NCBI GenBank assembly: GCA_011317545.1
Contig: WUJK01000002.1
Location: 372,001-436,000, forward strand
Origin: Coniella vitis
Lineage: Eukaryota > Ascomycota > Sordariomycetes > Diaporthales > Schizoparmaceae
Reading direction: 5' to 3'
Length of the DNA stretch: 64,000 bases
The stretch's first letter is position 1. The number at the start of each line of letters is the position of its first letter. The translations under genes and the position numbers were made by a program. The notes beneath the pieces were generated by a model, which saw only the letters and a list, made by a program, of their open reading frames with translations, had not been told where the DNA came from and ran no database searches. Of the stretch, positions 54,164-64,000 are shown one piece after another.

Positions 54164-57104
54164 ATGGCTGGCACGCAGCAAGGCTTGGAGGTGGCCTTCT
54201 ACCTCTACCCTTGCGGTCTTTTTGCCACATTGTTCGTGTCACAAGCCATCTTCTACTATCGCGAGCGCGCAGGCAAGCAGGCGGCCGATGCTGCTGCCGC
54301 TTCCGACAAGGAGACCAACGGCATCCGTCGCTTCTACTCCATCTTGATCAGGGCTCTACAGGCGCTTCTCTGCGCACTATATGTATGATTCTACCCGTCA
54401 AGCTGTTGAGTCTGGTCCTTCTGTTTTCCAAAGTTCTGACTATTTTGGTGCAGCTTCCCAGCATTGTTCTTGTCCTCCGAGACGCCGCAGCTGGGCCAGA
54501 TGACGATGGAGGAGCCGTCTTTCCTTTCAGCGCCTACCTCGTAAGTTTGGCCACCACACGAGAATTGCCGTTGTGCTCTGGCTTTATACTCCGCGGCTGA
54601 CTTGGATGCCAGGCCTCTCATGTCGCTGCTCTGCTGTATTTCCTAGCCGGACTTCTCCCCGACCCAGACGGACCCTGGTCACCCACGGCGTCCAACTGTC
54701 ATGCATGGATCGCTGGACTCATTCTCGAGCTTGTCATTGCAGCCGTCTTCAAGACACAGCAACGATCAATCGACGTGCCGCCGCAGCTGTTGGACGAGTT
54801 GTTTGGGCTGGGCGTCGCCCGTGCTGGCTTGTTGCTCATCATGGTGGCTGCACTGGCCAGCAGACCCTATGCTCTCAAGTCAGCAGCAGCCAAGGCCTCG
54901 GCCGATGAGCGCCAGAGCCTGCTTGAAAATGGACAGGGTCCCACGGTGCCATACAACGGCAGTGCCCAGACTGCCCGTCCAGCACCCGCCAAGCCCAAGG
55001 ATCCAAAGGTCAGCTGGTTTGACTACATTGCTGGATTTCGGGTCCTCTTCCCGTACTTGTGGTAGGTTTGGCTATCTGCTCTCACCACAAACGTCGGCAA
55101 GTGCTAATCGCTCTGCACCGTTACATGTTAGGCCCAAGGATTCGTACTTGTATCAGGCCATCGTCCTCATCTGCGTGGTCCTTCTGATCGCGCAGCGTAT
55201 AGTCAACATTCTGGTCCCGTTGCAGCTCGGCGTCTTGGTCGACTCTCTTGGCTACGGCCACATACCATACAAGCAAATTGTGCTCTATGTCGTTTACCGC
55301 TATCTTCAGGGCAACTCAGGTGCTCTTGGTGCTGCTAGATCGGTCCTGTGGATCCCTGTCTCGCAGTCTCTCTTCAGACGCTTGTCGTGTGCTGCCTTTG
55401 AGCACGTCCTCGGGCTGTCTCTTGACTTCCATCTCAGCAAAAAGATAGGCGAGGTGACGAGTGCACTGAGCCGCGGTGCCGCCATGAACACGTTTCTCGA
55501 GAACTTTGTCTTCCAGGTCTTCCCAATGATCTTCGACATCTTCGTGGCCGGCGTGCTGTTCTTTGTCAAATACGATGCCTTCTACACCATCATTGTCTTC
55601 TTCATCATGTGGTCGTACATCTTCTTGACCATTTACATGGCCAAGTGGCGTGCGCGGCAACGAAGAGACATGGCTATGAAGAGTCGAGAGATGGATGCAG
55701 TCAAGACTGACGCCATCATGGCATACGAAACAGTGCAGCACAACTGTGCCGTTGTGCCTGAAACGCAGCGCTTCCAGTCGCAGGTCACGGTCTACCAAAG
55801 GGCTGAGAGGCTTGTCATGTGGTCCTTGAACACCCTCAACCTCACACAGAGCTCCATATTTTCTCTGGGGACTGCCCTCTTGGTTGGCGTCTCAGCGTAC
55901 AAGATCTCCATTGGCAAGCAGACCGTGGCCGAGTTTGTGAGTCTTATTGTCTACTTCACCCAGCTTCAGGGGCCGCTGAACTTCTTTGGCACGTATTATA
56001 CGATGCTGCAAAACAACCTCATCGAGGCTGAGCGAATGCTCGACCTGGTAAGTCAACTCCCGATTGCGGACATGTCAAGAGTAGTGAGCCAAGCTAACGA
56101 AACGCTAGTTCCAAGAGACGTCCGGCATCGTGGAGAAGCCAGACGCTGTTGCTCTTCCCAACCCACGGGGTGAAGTCGAATTCAAGGATGTCCAATTCTC
56201 ATACCAAGGCAAACACCAAGACCCAGCTATTGGCGGTATCAGCTTCAAGGTCCCACCCGGTACCAAGACTGCCATTGTTGGCGAGTCTGGCAGCGGCAAA
56301 TCGACGTGTCTAAAGCTACTCTTCCGCTTCTACGACGTCAACGAAGGCTCCATTTCCGTCGACGGCCATGACTTGCGAGACTTGAAGCTCGACAGCCTGC
56401 GCAGAAGCATCGGCGTTGTGCCCCAGGACACGGTCCTGTTCAATGCCACAATCATGTACAATTTGCTGTATGCCAAGGCCGATGCGTCGCCGGCTGATGT
56501 CTACGAAGCTTGCAAGGCTGCCAACATCCACGAGCGTATCATGACTTTTCCCGATGGGTACGAGACAAAGGTTGGAGAACGCGGGCTCAAGTTGTCTGGT
56601 GGTGAGCGTCAAAGGGTATGTTTTTCTGTTACTACCTTGCTGGAATTGCTTTTTTTTTTTTTTTTACTAACTGTAACAAATCCCAGATTGCCATCGCACG
56701 AGCGATTCTTAAAGATTCTAGGATCCTTCTTCTGGACGAAGCCACCGCCTCGCTTGACTCTCATACGGAGAGACTGATTCAGGATGCTCTTGAGCGGGTG
56801 ACTGCCGGTCGAACTACAATCACCATCGCGTAAGTGTACTTTGCTATATATCTTGCTTGGGATGATGCTCAGTCCATTATAAAAACATGGCGACGCTAAC
56901 CGCTTCAACAAACCTCGCAGTCACCGACTTTCAACCATCACACACTCTGACCAGATTGTCGTCCTTCACAAGGGCAAAATCGTGGAGCGCGGAACCCACG
57001 CCGAGCTGCTTGCCCTGGATGGCAGCTACCGTGCAATGTGGGAGAAGCAGACAACAGCAGAGAAAGACAAGAAGGCGCAGGACAAGAAAGAAGAAGAGGA
57101 ATAG
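54164..57104 (+). CDS. hmt1: Vacuolar half ABC transporter, HMT1/ABCB6 type
   Basis: Seven exons (54164-54382, 54454-54540, 54613-55061, 55132-56047, 56109-56615, 56687-56829, 56921-57104) encode 834 residues with consistent phases. An extra N-terminal membrane region of several helices (to about residue 200), characteristic of HMT1 and ABCB6, precedes the six-helix ABC membrane domain. It reads VPLQLGVLVDSLGYG, SRGAAMNTFLENFVFQVFP, and AEFVSLIVYFTQLQGPL. The nucleotide-binding domain has Walker A GESGSGKST near 615, signature LSGGERQR near 720, Walker B ILLLDEATASLD and the H-loop HRLST, split over three exons. The fission-yeast relative moves phytochelatin or glutathione conjugates into the vacuole and gives cadmium tolerance. 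The C-terminal tail is Lys/Glu-rich. Substrate is by family only. Confidence 0.95.
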
Positions 57105-57803
57105 ATTTCCCTTGAGCGTTTCAAACTAAAGCGATGAATCAGGTTTTGTTCCCTTTTGTCCCCCGCATACTCGTACTGCATAGACAAATGTTCGCTTGCT
57201 TGGATAAGGAAAGAGATACCATCATATTGGTAGTGTACTATTATTATTTTGTTCGAAGCAACTGATGAACCGCTAAATACGGTGTAGCTTTGCATCGATT
57301 TTCAACAGGCTGGTCTGCTCTGGTATATATGTCCAGCGAAAGAAGAACAAAAACAAGGACAGGAGAATAAGGAAGCGAAAAAATAATATCAAGTTCCATG
57401 GGTATCATAACGCCCCTATTATCAGATGATGATACACACCACCAGTCATCGAGCTGGGAGGCTCGTGCCTGTACAGCGACACAACGAAATAGACCAGCTT
57501 CTCGCCGTGTGTAAAGACAATGTCGACCATAAAGCACACCCCTTTGGGGGCTGCGTGAAAGAAAACGACGCTGAACCAGAGGCAGCCCCAAATTGATTCA
57601 TTGTACAACATGAAATGAACAGCTTCTCGTCGTCTTCCCGCTTTCTATCGCATCCGGTGTAAGTACAAGAAGCATCAAGTGTGGGGGCCGCCCAAGATCA
57701 CAACGGAGAGAGAGAGAGAGTCGCTTACCAAATAGCGACAGGAAGAATTTCAAACCATCGCAGTAAGTTTTGCCCTTTACATGATCATCACACTCGCCAT
57801 TCC
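57105..57803. other. Intergenic between convergent genes
   Basis: 3' regions of the ABC transporter and the 157-residue protein. No gene recognised. Confidence 0.5.
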
Positions 57804-58277
57804 TCACATGATGTCCTTCCACAGCCTCGGCCTCAAGTACCGCAGAAACCTCTCCGTCTCCTCCTGAATGCCCGGCAGCGCGGCCCAGTTCTCGACCAAG
57901 ACGGCGAGCTCCTCGCGCGCGACGGCATCCTCGGCGGCGGCCTCGGCCATCTGGCGCAGCAGGACGGTCTCGACGAGCAGCTCAAAGTTGGCCTGGTCGC
58001 CCGTCTCGGGCCACAGGAGGGCGGCCGTCTCGCGGTAGTTGTCCTTGGCGGCGTTGGTGAGCTGCTTGCGCACGAGCGAGTGCACGGAGCGCGCGGCGAG
58101 CTCGTCGTTGGTGACGTGGCCGGTGATGATGCGCTGGACCAGCTTGAAGGTGTTTTTGAAGCCGACGGGCCAGTAGACGGGGCAGGGCAGGTCTTCGATC
58201 ATGGGGCTGGAGGGTTCCAGGTCGGAGGCGTCTGAGTAGGAGCCTTGGGAGGCGGTTTCTTCGACGAGGGGTTCCAT
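57804..58277 (-). CDS. Conserved-looking protein of unknown function (157 aa)
   Basis: A single exon with ATG at 58277. The protein is acidic and mostly helical: an unstructured start (MEPLVEETASQGSYSDASDL), then WPVGFKNTFKLVQRIITGHV and a long helix-rich segment with LLRQMAEAAAEDAVAREELA, ending WKDIM. No signal peptide, membrane helix, cysteine cluster or known motif. The strong GC bias at third positions compared with its AT-rich and repeat-rich flanks supports coding. A G9 run and GT/TTG/GAT microsatellites occupy the 5' side. Function unknown. Confidence 0.65.
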   Translation of the reverse strand: MEPLVEETASQGSYSDASDLEPSSPMIEDLPCPVYWPVGFKNTFKLVQRIITGHVTNDELAARSVHSLVRKQLTNAAKDNYRETAALLWPETGDQANFELLVETVLLRQMAEAAAEDAVAREELAVLVENWAALPGIQEETERFLRYLRPRLWKDIM

Positions 58278-58433
58278 TTTGGGGGGGGGGGGTGTGGTGG
58301 TGGTAGTGGTGGTGTGTGTGTTGGATGGTTTGGTAGTGGTGGGGGAGTTTTGTGTTGTTATTTATTGACTCTTTTGTTGTTGTTTTGTGCCGAGTTGTTG
58401 GTGAGCGAATGTGGATATTGTTGTTGTTGTTGT

Positions 58434-58434
<1 letters not shown>

Positions 58435-58473
<39 letters not shown>
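58435..58473. repeat. (GAT)13 microsatellite
   Basis: Thirteen perfect GAT units directly after a TTG run, about 160 bp upstream of the 157-residue protein's start codon. Confidence 0.95.
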
Positions 58474-58474
<1 letters not shown>

Positions 58475-60987
58475 CTGAATGGTATGACGGGCGTGTAGGA
58501 AGAGGGCTCAACCCTTTTCTTTTCTTGTCGTCGAGGAGAACAAACGACTAATGTATGTTTGTTTCGGAAATGAAGCTACTAGTCAGGATATCACCAGGCA
58601 CCTAATATGGCCCCGACCGTTCATGGAATAAGTTTTACGAAACAAGAAGAAAACAGGAAAAAACAAAAGTGCCCACGACGCGAGCTATTGATGCTATACC
58701 GGTTGCCCGCCCCAGTAGATATCTACCAAGCTATATATATACTATGTACAAGTACTACCAACTGAGGTAAAAAAGAAAAGGAAAAAGAAAAATAATATGT
58801 ACCGACTTGTCATATAAGGGGTCCCCGGGGATAAAGACGCCAGAGCAATCATGACAATGCAATACCGAGCGGAGGAAAAATGAAATAAATCAAGAAAAGA
58901 AAAGAAAAGACCCGTTGTCGCCACTCTTATTCCGGGGACAGGGACACGATCGAATCAGTGGAAAAGGGGTTGCATTGATGGAGGAGACCCGCGGCGAGTC
59001 TTGGTCTTTCTTTTTTTTTTTTCTCCCCCTCTTTTCCCAAGACTCATTCATGGACCTGGGATTATTTGCCCCGGTCTCCTGGTCCTATATAGGCAAGGGG
59101 GCGGGATATGGAGGATGGTAGACGGGCGGAAGGCATTCCATGTTGCCGTCGAGGGTGGGATGGCGTGTATCAGTATTACCAAGTGCTATTAGACGACGAG
59201 AGCCAGCCAGCCAGCCAGCCATGAGAACAGCCAGCCATAAGACGGTACGAATCGTGGACATGGCACAGATGGAGCGCCTCCATACTCTGCCCATTTTTGA
59301 ATTTACCGACCAAAGGGTGGACCTCTCATAGCTGTTCACTCTCACTCTCGTCCTTTGTTGTCCTCTGCTCATAATGATAAATTCCACGCTCCACTTCCAA
59401 ATTGCAACCCGAGCCAGCGGAAATAAGCCACGGCGGGTCCCCGTGTCATGGACTCTCCTCTTTGCCCCGTCCATTGACCAAAACACAAGTCAGGCTGTTG
59501 TCATTCATCAGTCAGTCAGTCAGTCCGGCCACAGAAGAAGAGCGCTACAGTGGTGCGACACTGGCTTCGATCTGCACAGTGGCCCGAGGATCTGGATCTC
59601 GTCAAGTTTACTGCATCTTGCTGTTATCGCCGTGGGCGCCCGGCTTTTTCATTCTGTTTGTTCTCCATATTAATCTTTTTTCTGTTTTTTCTTTTTCTTC
59701 TTTAACCCTTTTTCTCTTTGAGAGCCTCCCCACCACACTTTTTGGTACCTGCATATGTCAAAAAGCCCTGTTCGTTCGTTTGTCGTATGTATTGTTAAAA
59801 GGGTGGGCAGTGAAATCATCTCGCCTGAGGCCCGGCCTCGGCTCGGGACGCAACACTGGGGACAACGGTGCGAAAGTTGGATGACATGTTACAGAGTTAA
59901 TAAATCACTGTGCCTTGTCGTGTCTCCTGGCTTGCTTCTAGTTCGTTTGTGTCTTTTTGTGTGTACATAGCACGTAGCAGTCAGTGTATGTGGCTGGCTG
60001 TCAACCACGTGCGTGGCTGCCCTTTTGTTCACCAACATGAACGTCGTCGTGCGTACACGGTCTTGGTGTCCATTTTCCATGGACTATGGAGCCATATGAG
60101 GTACTCGCTCCATCGATCGTCAGGGACATGGACCGAATTGGGCAAATTCAGGACACAGAAACCGACATGGTAAGTGCACAACTCCCAGAGCGAAATTGGG
60201 AAATCATTCGCAGCATTATTATTCGGCATCATTCATTAATAATGAATAAATAATATTCCGCGGATCTTCCCAGCATTGCCTTCTTTTTCCTTGCCACACA
60301 AACCTCCCCCCTCCCCCTCCTCCCAAATCTTCCTTGGGCGCCCTCCCTCTTTTCTTTTTTTTTTCTTTCTTTTTTTTCTCTTTCTGTCTCTTCTCCGTCT
60401 TTGGTGACCAATTGACAAGGGTAGCGTGGCCCTGCGGCCTTTCTTTTTGGCCTTGAGATATCCGTTTCAGAGCACCTCGTATACGTAGTATTCGCATTAA
60501 TCCCCCGTGGCGTCGCCCTTTCGGGTGGGCAGAAAAGTGGACTGTTTTTTTTTCTTTCTTTCTGCTCAGCTTGTCAAAAATAGACAGTGACAGCCATGCA
60601 GTAACAGCCCTTCTTTTATAAAAGTTTACTTGATGCAAGGCGACGAGACACGATTATGCGGTGAACTCAGTCTCAGTGGTTAGTGCTGTGCCTTCCTGGA
60701 CGACCAATCAAAACTCACTTGTCGGATATTTAAAGTTGATGGATGAAACAAGATATATAAGCCCCCCAAAAAGTCAAATAATCCTTTTCTTTTTTTGATA
60801 TACCCTTTGCTTACTACAGTACACCAGTCGGATTAATCTTTTTTTTTAAGACAGAGATTAAACACTTTACGTGACAGACAGTACATAAGTAATGCAAGTC
60901 TGACAGGCTTGGTTGGTTGGTTGGCTGTGGCCTGTTCTGGCGCACACACATAACATCCTTCCCCGGGGGTCCCATAAAGATTTAAAC

Positions 60988-60988
60988 A

Positions 60989-61016
<28 letters not shown>
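60988..61016. repeat. A29 homopolymer
   Basis: 29 consecutive A in intergenic DNA. No reverse-transcribed gene body or target-site duplication was seen next to it, so I do not call a retroelement. Confidence 0.9.
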
Positions 61017-61019
<3 letters not shown>

Positions 61020-61462
61020 TTGCTGACCACCCTCATTCCGGCAGTTCGGTGCCACAAAAACAAATAATGGGAAGCATTGGTAATGACGCCATTCTTACCA
61101 TAGGCATCATCAGGACCCAACAAGCGAATGACACGTTGATAGGCTGTTGAAAACGTAGAAATATAAAGAGGGACCCCGGGGGGGGGGGGTTTATAGGCCT
61201 GATCATTCGTTGGTTCAGGTGAGAGGAATTCGCTTATGGGTTCATCTTTTGGAAACCTTAAGTAGTGTATGATGTTTATTTATAAATTCAAAACATAACG
61301 TTTCCCGATATTGTAGAATCATGCGAGGATGGGAAGGGTTCTAGATTGGGCTGCTATGAATGGATCATTGAGACAACGAAGTGAACATTTCGTTCGTGAA
61401 GTTTACTGGAGAGCAGCCAGCCGTGGCTAATTTGATGTGCTGCGTTTTCGTTGCTTTTTTTT

Positions 61463-61480
61463 TGAGAGAGAGAGAGAGAG
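61463..61480. repeat. (GA)9 microsatellite
   Basis: Nine GA units after a T9 run, about 110 bp upstream of tRNA-Leu(AAG). Confidence 0.9.
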
Positions 61481-61592
61481 TACTACGAGGTAAGTAGTCA
61501 AACAACTTGAGATTTAACAATTTTCGATGCTGGTAACAGGATCACAAGTCATGCTATTCATAAACCACCTAAAAACCTTATAATTCAACAAC

Positions 61593-61690
61593 GGCAAGAT
61601 GGCCGAGTTGGTTATGGCGCCAGGTTAAGGTTACCTTAACACCAATTCCTGGTGGAGCAATCCTCGTGGGTTCAAATCCCACTCTTGTCA
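61593..61690 (+). tRNA. tRNA-Leu: tRNA-Leu (AAG), with 16-nt intron
   Basis: Acceptor GGCAAGA/TCTTGTC (one G-U), D arm GCCG...GGCG, anticodon stem CCAGG/CCTGG with loop TTAAGG-T, a long class II variable arm (TGGAGCAATCCTC) and T arm GTGGG-TTCAAAT-CCCAC. The anticodon AAG is at 61627-61629. The 16-nt intron (61631-61646) contains CCTTAA, able to pair with the anticodon loop as usual for pre-tRNAs. T4-T5 runs follow at 61714-61724. The long variable arm confirms a leucine-type tRNA. Confidence 0.92.
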
Positions 61691-63545
61691 GAATATAACC
61701 AGTCGTCTGGTTCTTTTGCTTTTTGTTTTCTTAGTCCTCCTTTACTCCCCTTTGCCTCCCTTGCCGTTATTAGCTATTATCCAAGAAACCCGGGTGCCGG
61801 CTTGGGGTGCGTGAGCTCTTTCTCTACGGAAAGGGTTGGGCCTGGACGTAGTAGTCAGGATTTGGAAAATGTTTCAGGATTTCTTGAGTCTTAATTTAGA
61901 GAGTAAGTATAGGATTAAGAGTATTTAGTCGGTTAGTCTATATAAATGTCTAAGAAACTTGTACGGTTTGGGAAACAACCTGGATATTACCTAATAGGTT
62001 CGAAAGGCTGTTTTCTTGATATCGATCTATAATAAGAGAGTCTTGCTGGTATAATGGTATTGGATGCTCATCAATTTGTGCAGGTGAAAATCGCACAGAG
62101 TTGAGTCTTGGTACGTCCAAAAGGTAAGGGCTTTGGTTCACTGGCTTATAGGTCGAAACCTTCAAGGTCTTGATCTCGGTCAGCAACGCGGGTTCCGCGT
62201 CTCTTCGCCTCTTTTTCGAACCTTTAGGAACCGAGTCTTCCGCAGGACGATCCACCGACTCAAGAACATAAGGAGGCCCAAAGCTTCCTTTCCGAAGCTA
62301 CCAGTGACACCCTCTCCCGATGTGTGCTGTGACTTGGCCAAAAGTGATCAATCAACCACTAGCCCAGTAGCTTCATCTGTGTACCCTTAGTACGCAAGCC
62401 TGAAAAAAAGAAAAGGCAGATCAAATCCACAGTCTTGAGCAGCAAGGATACTAGGACTTGGCCAATGAAGCAATCATGTACATACCACAACATTCCCAGC
62501 CGAACACACAGGATACACTCCCAGCTTGACAGCATTCTGGCCGAGTTGATATTGCTGTCAAGGCCAGTAAAGCAGTGCAGGAATTCTCGAGGCCTGGTGG
62601 GAGTACAACTAGAGTATTGCTCCCAGTTGATAGAGGAATATATTCATATAATCTACAATACACTCCCATAAAGACACCCCGGGCTTCCGCACGCATCAAC
62701 AACATCGATCATCCTGACATGTTCACCGTAAACATATATAAACATGCAACAAAAGAGGACTTTGCAAAAAAAAAACGACAAACAACCTGACACATTACTA
62801 CACTGTAGATCTGGTTTGGAAACGGTACTCCCGTTGGCCTAGACCTTGTGTTTATTTGTAGCTCCACTGATCGTCCCGCGCGACTTTATGCGTTGAGGTT
62901 AAGTATCACTGCCAAAGCACGTCTGTACGCGTATGCGAATGTATAGTCGTGTCTAGACTCTTGAGTTGTATATACATAGTATGCTTGCGCAATGAGTGCT
63001 ATTGCATGGATAGTAAGTCATATGGATAGAACGAGTACAAGATCCATCAAGACCAGACCGATACGTTATGGAGAGATAGATAGACACAGGTTTGATTGAG
63101 GACAATCATGACTGGAATGATCTGCTGAGAAAATAGCTTTTCGTTTTGCACAAGAGCCCACCTATACACCATAACAACATGCCCATTATGCCATGATGAA
63201 TGTCGCTTGTGAGCGTGGATAGCATGCTAATAAGGAACTTTTTGCCATGGCAATCTGAGCGAATTTGGGGTTCAAGTATAACCTGGTTCAGCTATCATCA
63301 TGAATAATACATCACACACTGAATAGATTTCGAAAATGGGATCAGCTGCACTCGATCTCCCACACTTGCTTCCGTAGCTGACTCAGAATGGAAGACCTGG
63401 CCAGCCCGCTTTGCAACACTGACGATGCACACAACTCATGAGCCCAACATCTTCAACTCGTGGTCTAATGCGATGGAATCGATATACCGACTGATTCAGA
63501 GTGTAAAAGAAATCGTCTCTGATGGTCAAAAGGGACAAAAAATAA
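61691..63545. other. AT-rich spacer between convergent tRNA-Leu genes
   Basis: About 1.9 kb, AT-rich, without an intact gene. It contains a coding-like minus-strand relic at 61950-62283. No terminal inverted repeats, LTRs or transposase motifs were recognised. Confidence 0.5.
61950..62283 (-). pseudogene. Possible gene relic between the tRNA-Leu genes
   Basis: A minus-strand frame of about 110 codons reads like real protein: VDRPAEDSVPKGSKKRRRD, LLTEIKTLKVSTYKPVNQSP and LNSVRFSPAQIDEHPIPLYQ. It has no ATG (first start-like codon is GTG at 62255) and a stop just upstream. I do not recognise the family. The basic KKRRRD cluster and the location beside tRNA genes would fit a decayed mobile-element or transferred fragment, but there is no direct proof. 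Confidence 0.3.
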
Positions 63546-63657
63546 TGACAAGAGTGGGATTTGAACCCACGCATCTTTCGATACCAGAAAACACCCGCAT
63601 ATTGCGAGCAAGAGAATCTCTTGAGTCTGGCGCCTTAGACCGCTCGGCCATCTTGCC
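63546..63657 (-). tRNA. tRNA-Leu: tRNA-Leu (CAA), with 30-nt intron
   Basis: Read on the minus strand: acceptor GGCAAGA/TCTTGTC, D arm GCCG-AGCGGTCTAA-GGC, anticodon stem CCAGA/TCTGG with loop CTCAAG-T, class II variable arm (TATCGAAAGATGC) and T arm GTGGG-TTCAAAT-CCCAC. Anticodon CAA decodes UUG. A 30-nt intron follows position 37. T6 terminator at 63542-63537. The 25 nt of its 3' end are identical to those of the tRNA-Leu(AAG) gene in opposite orientation. Confidence 0.93.
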
Positions 63658-64000
63658 TTGTTGAGTAATGCTTACAAACAATGTATTATATTCGGTACCT
63701 GCATTGAGGACACAAAATCAGCAACAGTTGCACCGAGTGAACAGACATACGAAGCATGGTGGGTTGTGGTGGTGGCTCCATCTGCACGATATGCCTTTCT
63801 TCGCAGACATGTGTCGACTCGAAAGGAATCCTACGAGCATGCTGTCCATCCCCTCTAATACTAGTTCGCAGGAGATAAACTCAAAATGCAAAGATTCTTC
63901 ACTGTTCAGTTCCCGCGTATGACATCACGAGAATCACTGATGATCACCACCGCCCGAGTCCCGAATGCAAGTCATAAAACCACGAACCCAACTCGACTCT
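63658..64000. other. Right end of the window, no gene recognised
   Basis: Short ORFs only; probably the upstream flank of tRNA-Leu(CAA) on its strand. Confidence 0.5.

Larger units (their letters stand above)
58278..61592. other. Gene-poor, repeat-rich intergenic region, 3.3 kb
   Basis: Contains many homopolymer and microsatellite tracts: a TTG run, (GAT)13, CCAG repeats near 59202-59219, T- and C-rich stretches near 60300-60380, A29 at 60988-61016 and (GA)9 at 61463-61480. No coding gene recognised; small ORFs are dominated by low complexity. Confidence 0.5.

Noticed and set aside
60988..61016. A29 run as the poly(A) tail of a retroelement
   Set aside because: No reverse-transcriptase-like ORF, no target-site duplication and no processed-gene sequence next to it.
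62035..62110. tRNA-like segment with an A-box-like GGTATAATGGTATTGG
   Set aside because: No TTC-containing T loop or matching acceptor stem; it overlaps the coding-like relic on the minus strand.

Overview
The window is nuclear DNA of a filamentous ascomycete (Pezizomycotina, most likely Sordariomycetes; the species cannot be named from sequence alone). The evidence is short spliceosomal introns (about 50-340 nt) with GTRNGT donors and CTAAC/CTGAC branch sites, intron-bearing nuclear tRNA genes, TTAGGG-type telomere-like motifs, fungal-type ribosomal proteins, and accessory families typical of mould genomes: a rhodopsin-domain membrane protein, a P450, an FMO, short-chain dehydrogenases, a cysteine-rich secreted protein and a GH3 glycosidase. 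Gene models below were spliced by hand; where splice sites, phase and protein family all agree I give exon coordinates.

Layout. 0.5-6.5 kb: an ARF-like GTPase with a large extra C-terminal region, a metallo-beta-lactamase-fold NAPE-PLD-like hydrolase, and a two-exon SDR. 7.1-13.0 kb is a housekeeping block: divergent RPS5 (uS7) and RPS25 (eS25) sharing one 529-bp promoter region, then the mitochondrial ADP/ATP carrier with a 22-nt micro-exon. 14.6-25 kb is accessory: a methyltransferase, an intron-containing tRNA-His, a rhodopsin-domain membrane protein, a secreted MRJP/Yellow-type propeller, a small secreted cysteine-rich protein and an SDR lacking the catalytic lysine. 25.6-37.2 kb: a BTB protein, a Cut12-like coiled-coil protein, a membrane-anchored cytochrome-b5-like (MAPR) protein, CENP-X/MHF2, and two small fungal proteins. 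38.3-51.5 kb: an SRPK-like kinase, tRNA-Lys, then three genes on the minus strand (secreted GH3 with PA14, P450, FMO) that could form a small metabolic group. 53-58.3 kb: a 66-residue glycine/serine-rich protein, a vacuolar HMT1-type half ABC transporter, and an unknown 157-residue protein. 58.3-64 kb is gene-poor and rich in simple repeats; it ends with two convergent, intron-bearing tRNA-Leu genes enclosing about 1.9 kb of apparently decayed sequence.

No complete mobile element, CRISPR array, PKS/NRPS backbone or rRNA gene was seen. The items most worth following up are the atypical GTPase fusion, the cysteine-rich secreted protein, the Lys-less SDR, the GH3/P450/FMO set, and the convergent tRNA-Leu pair.
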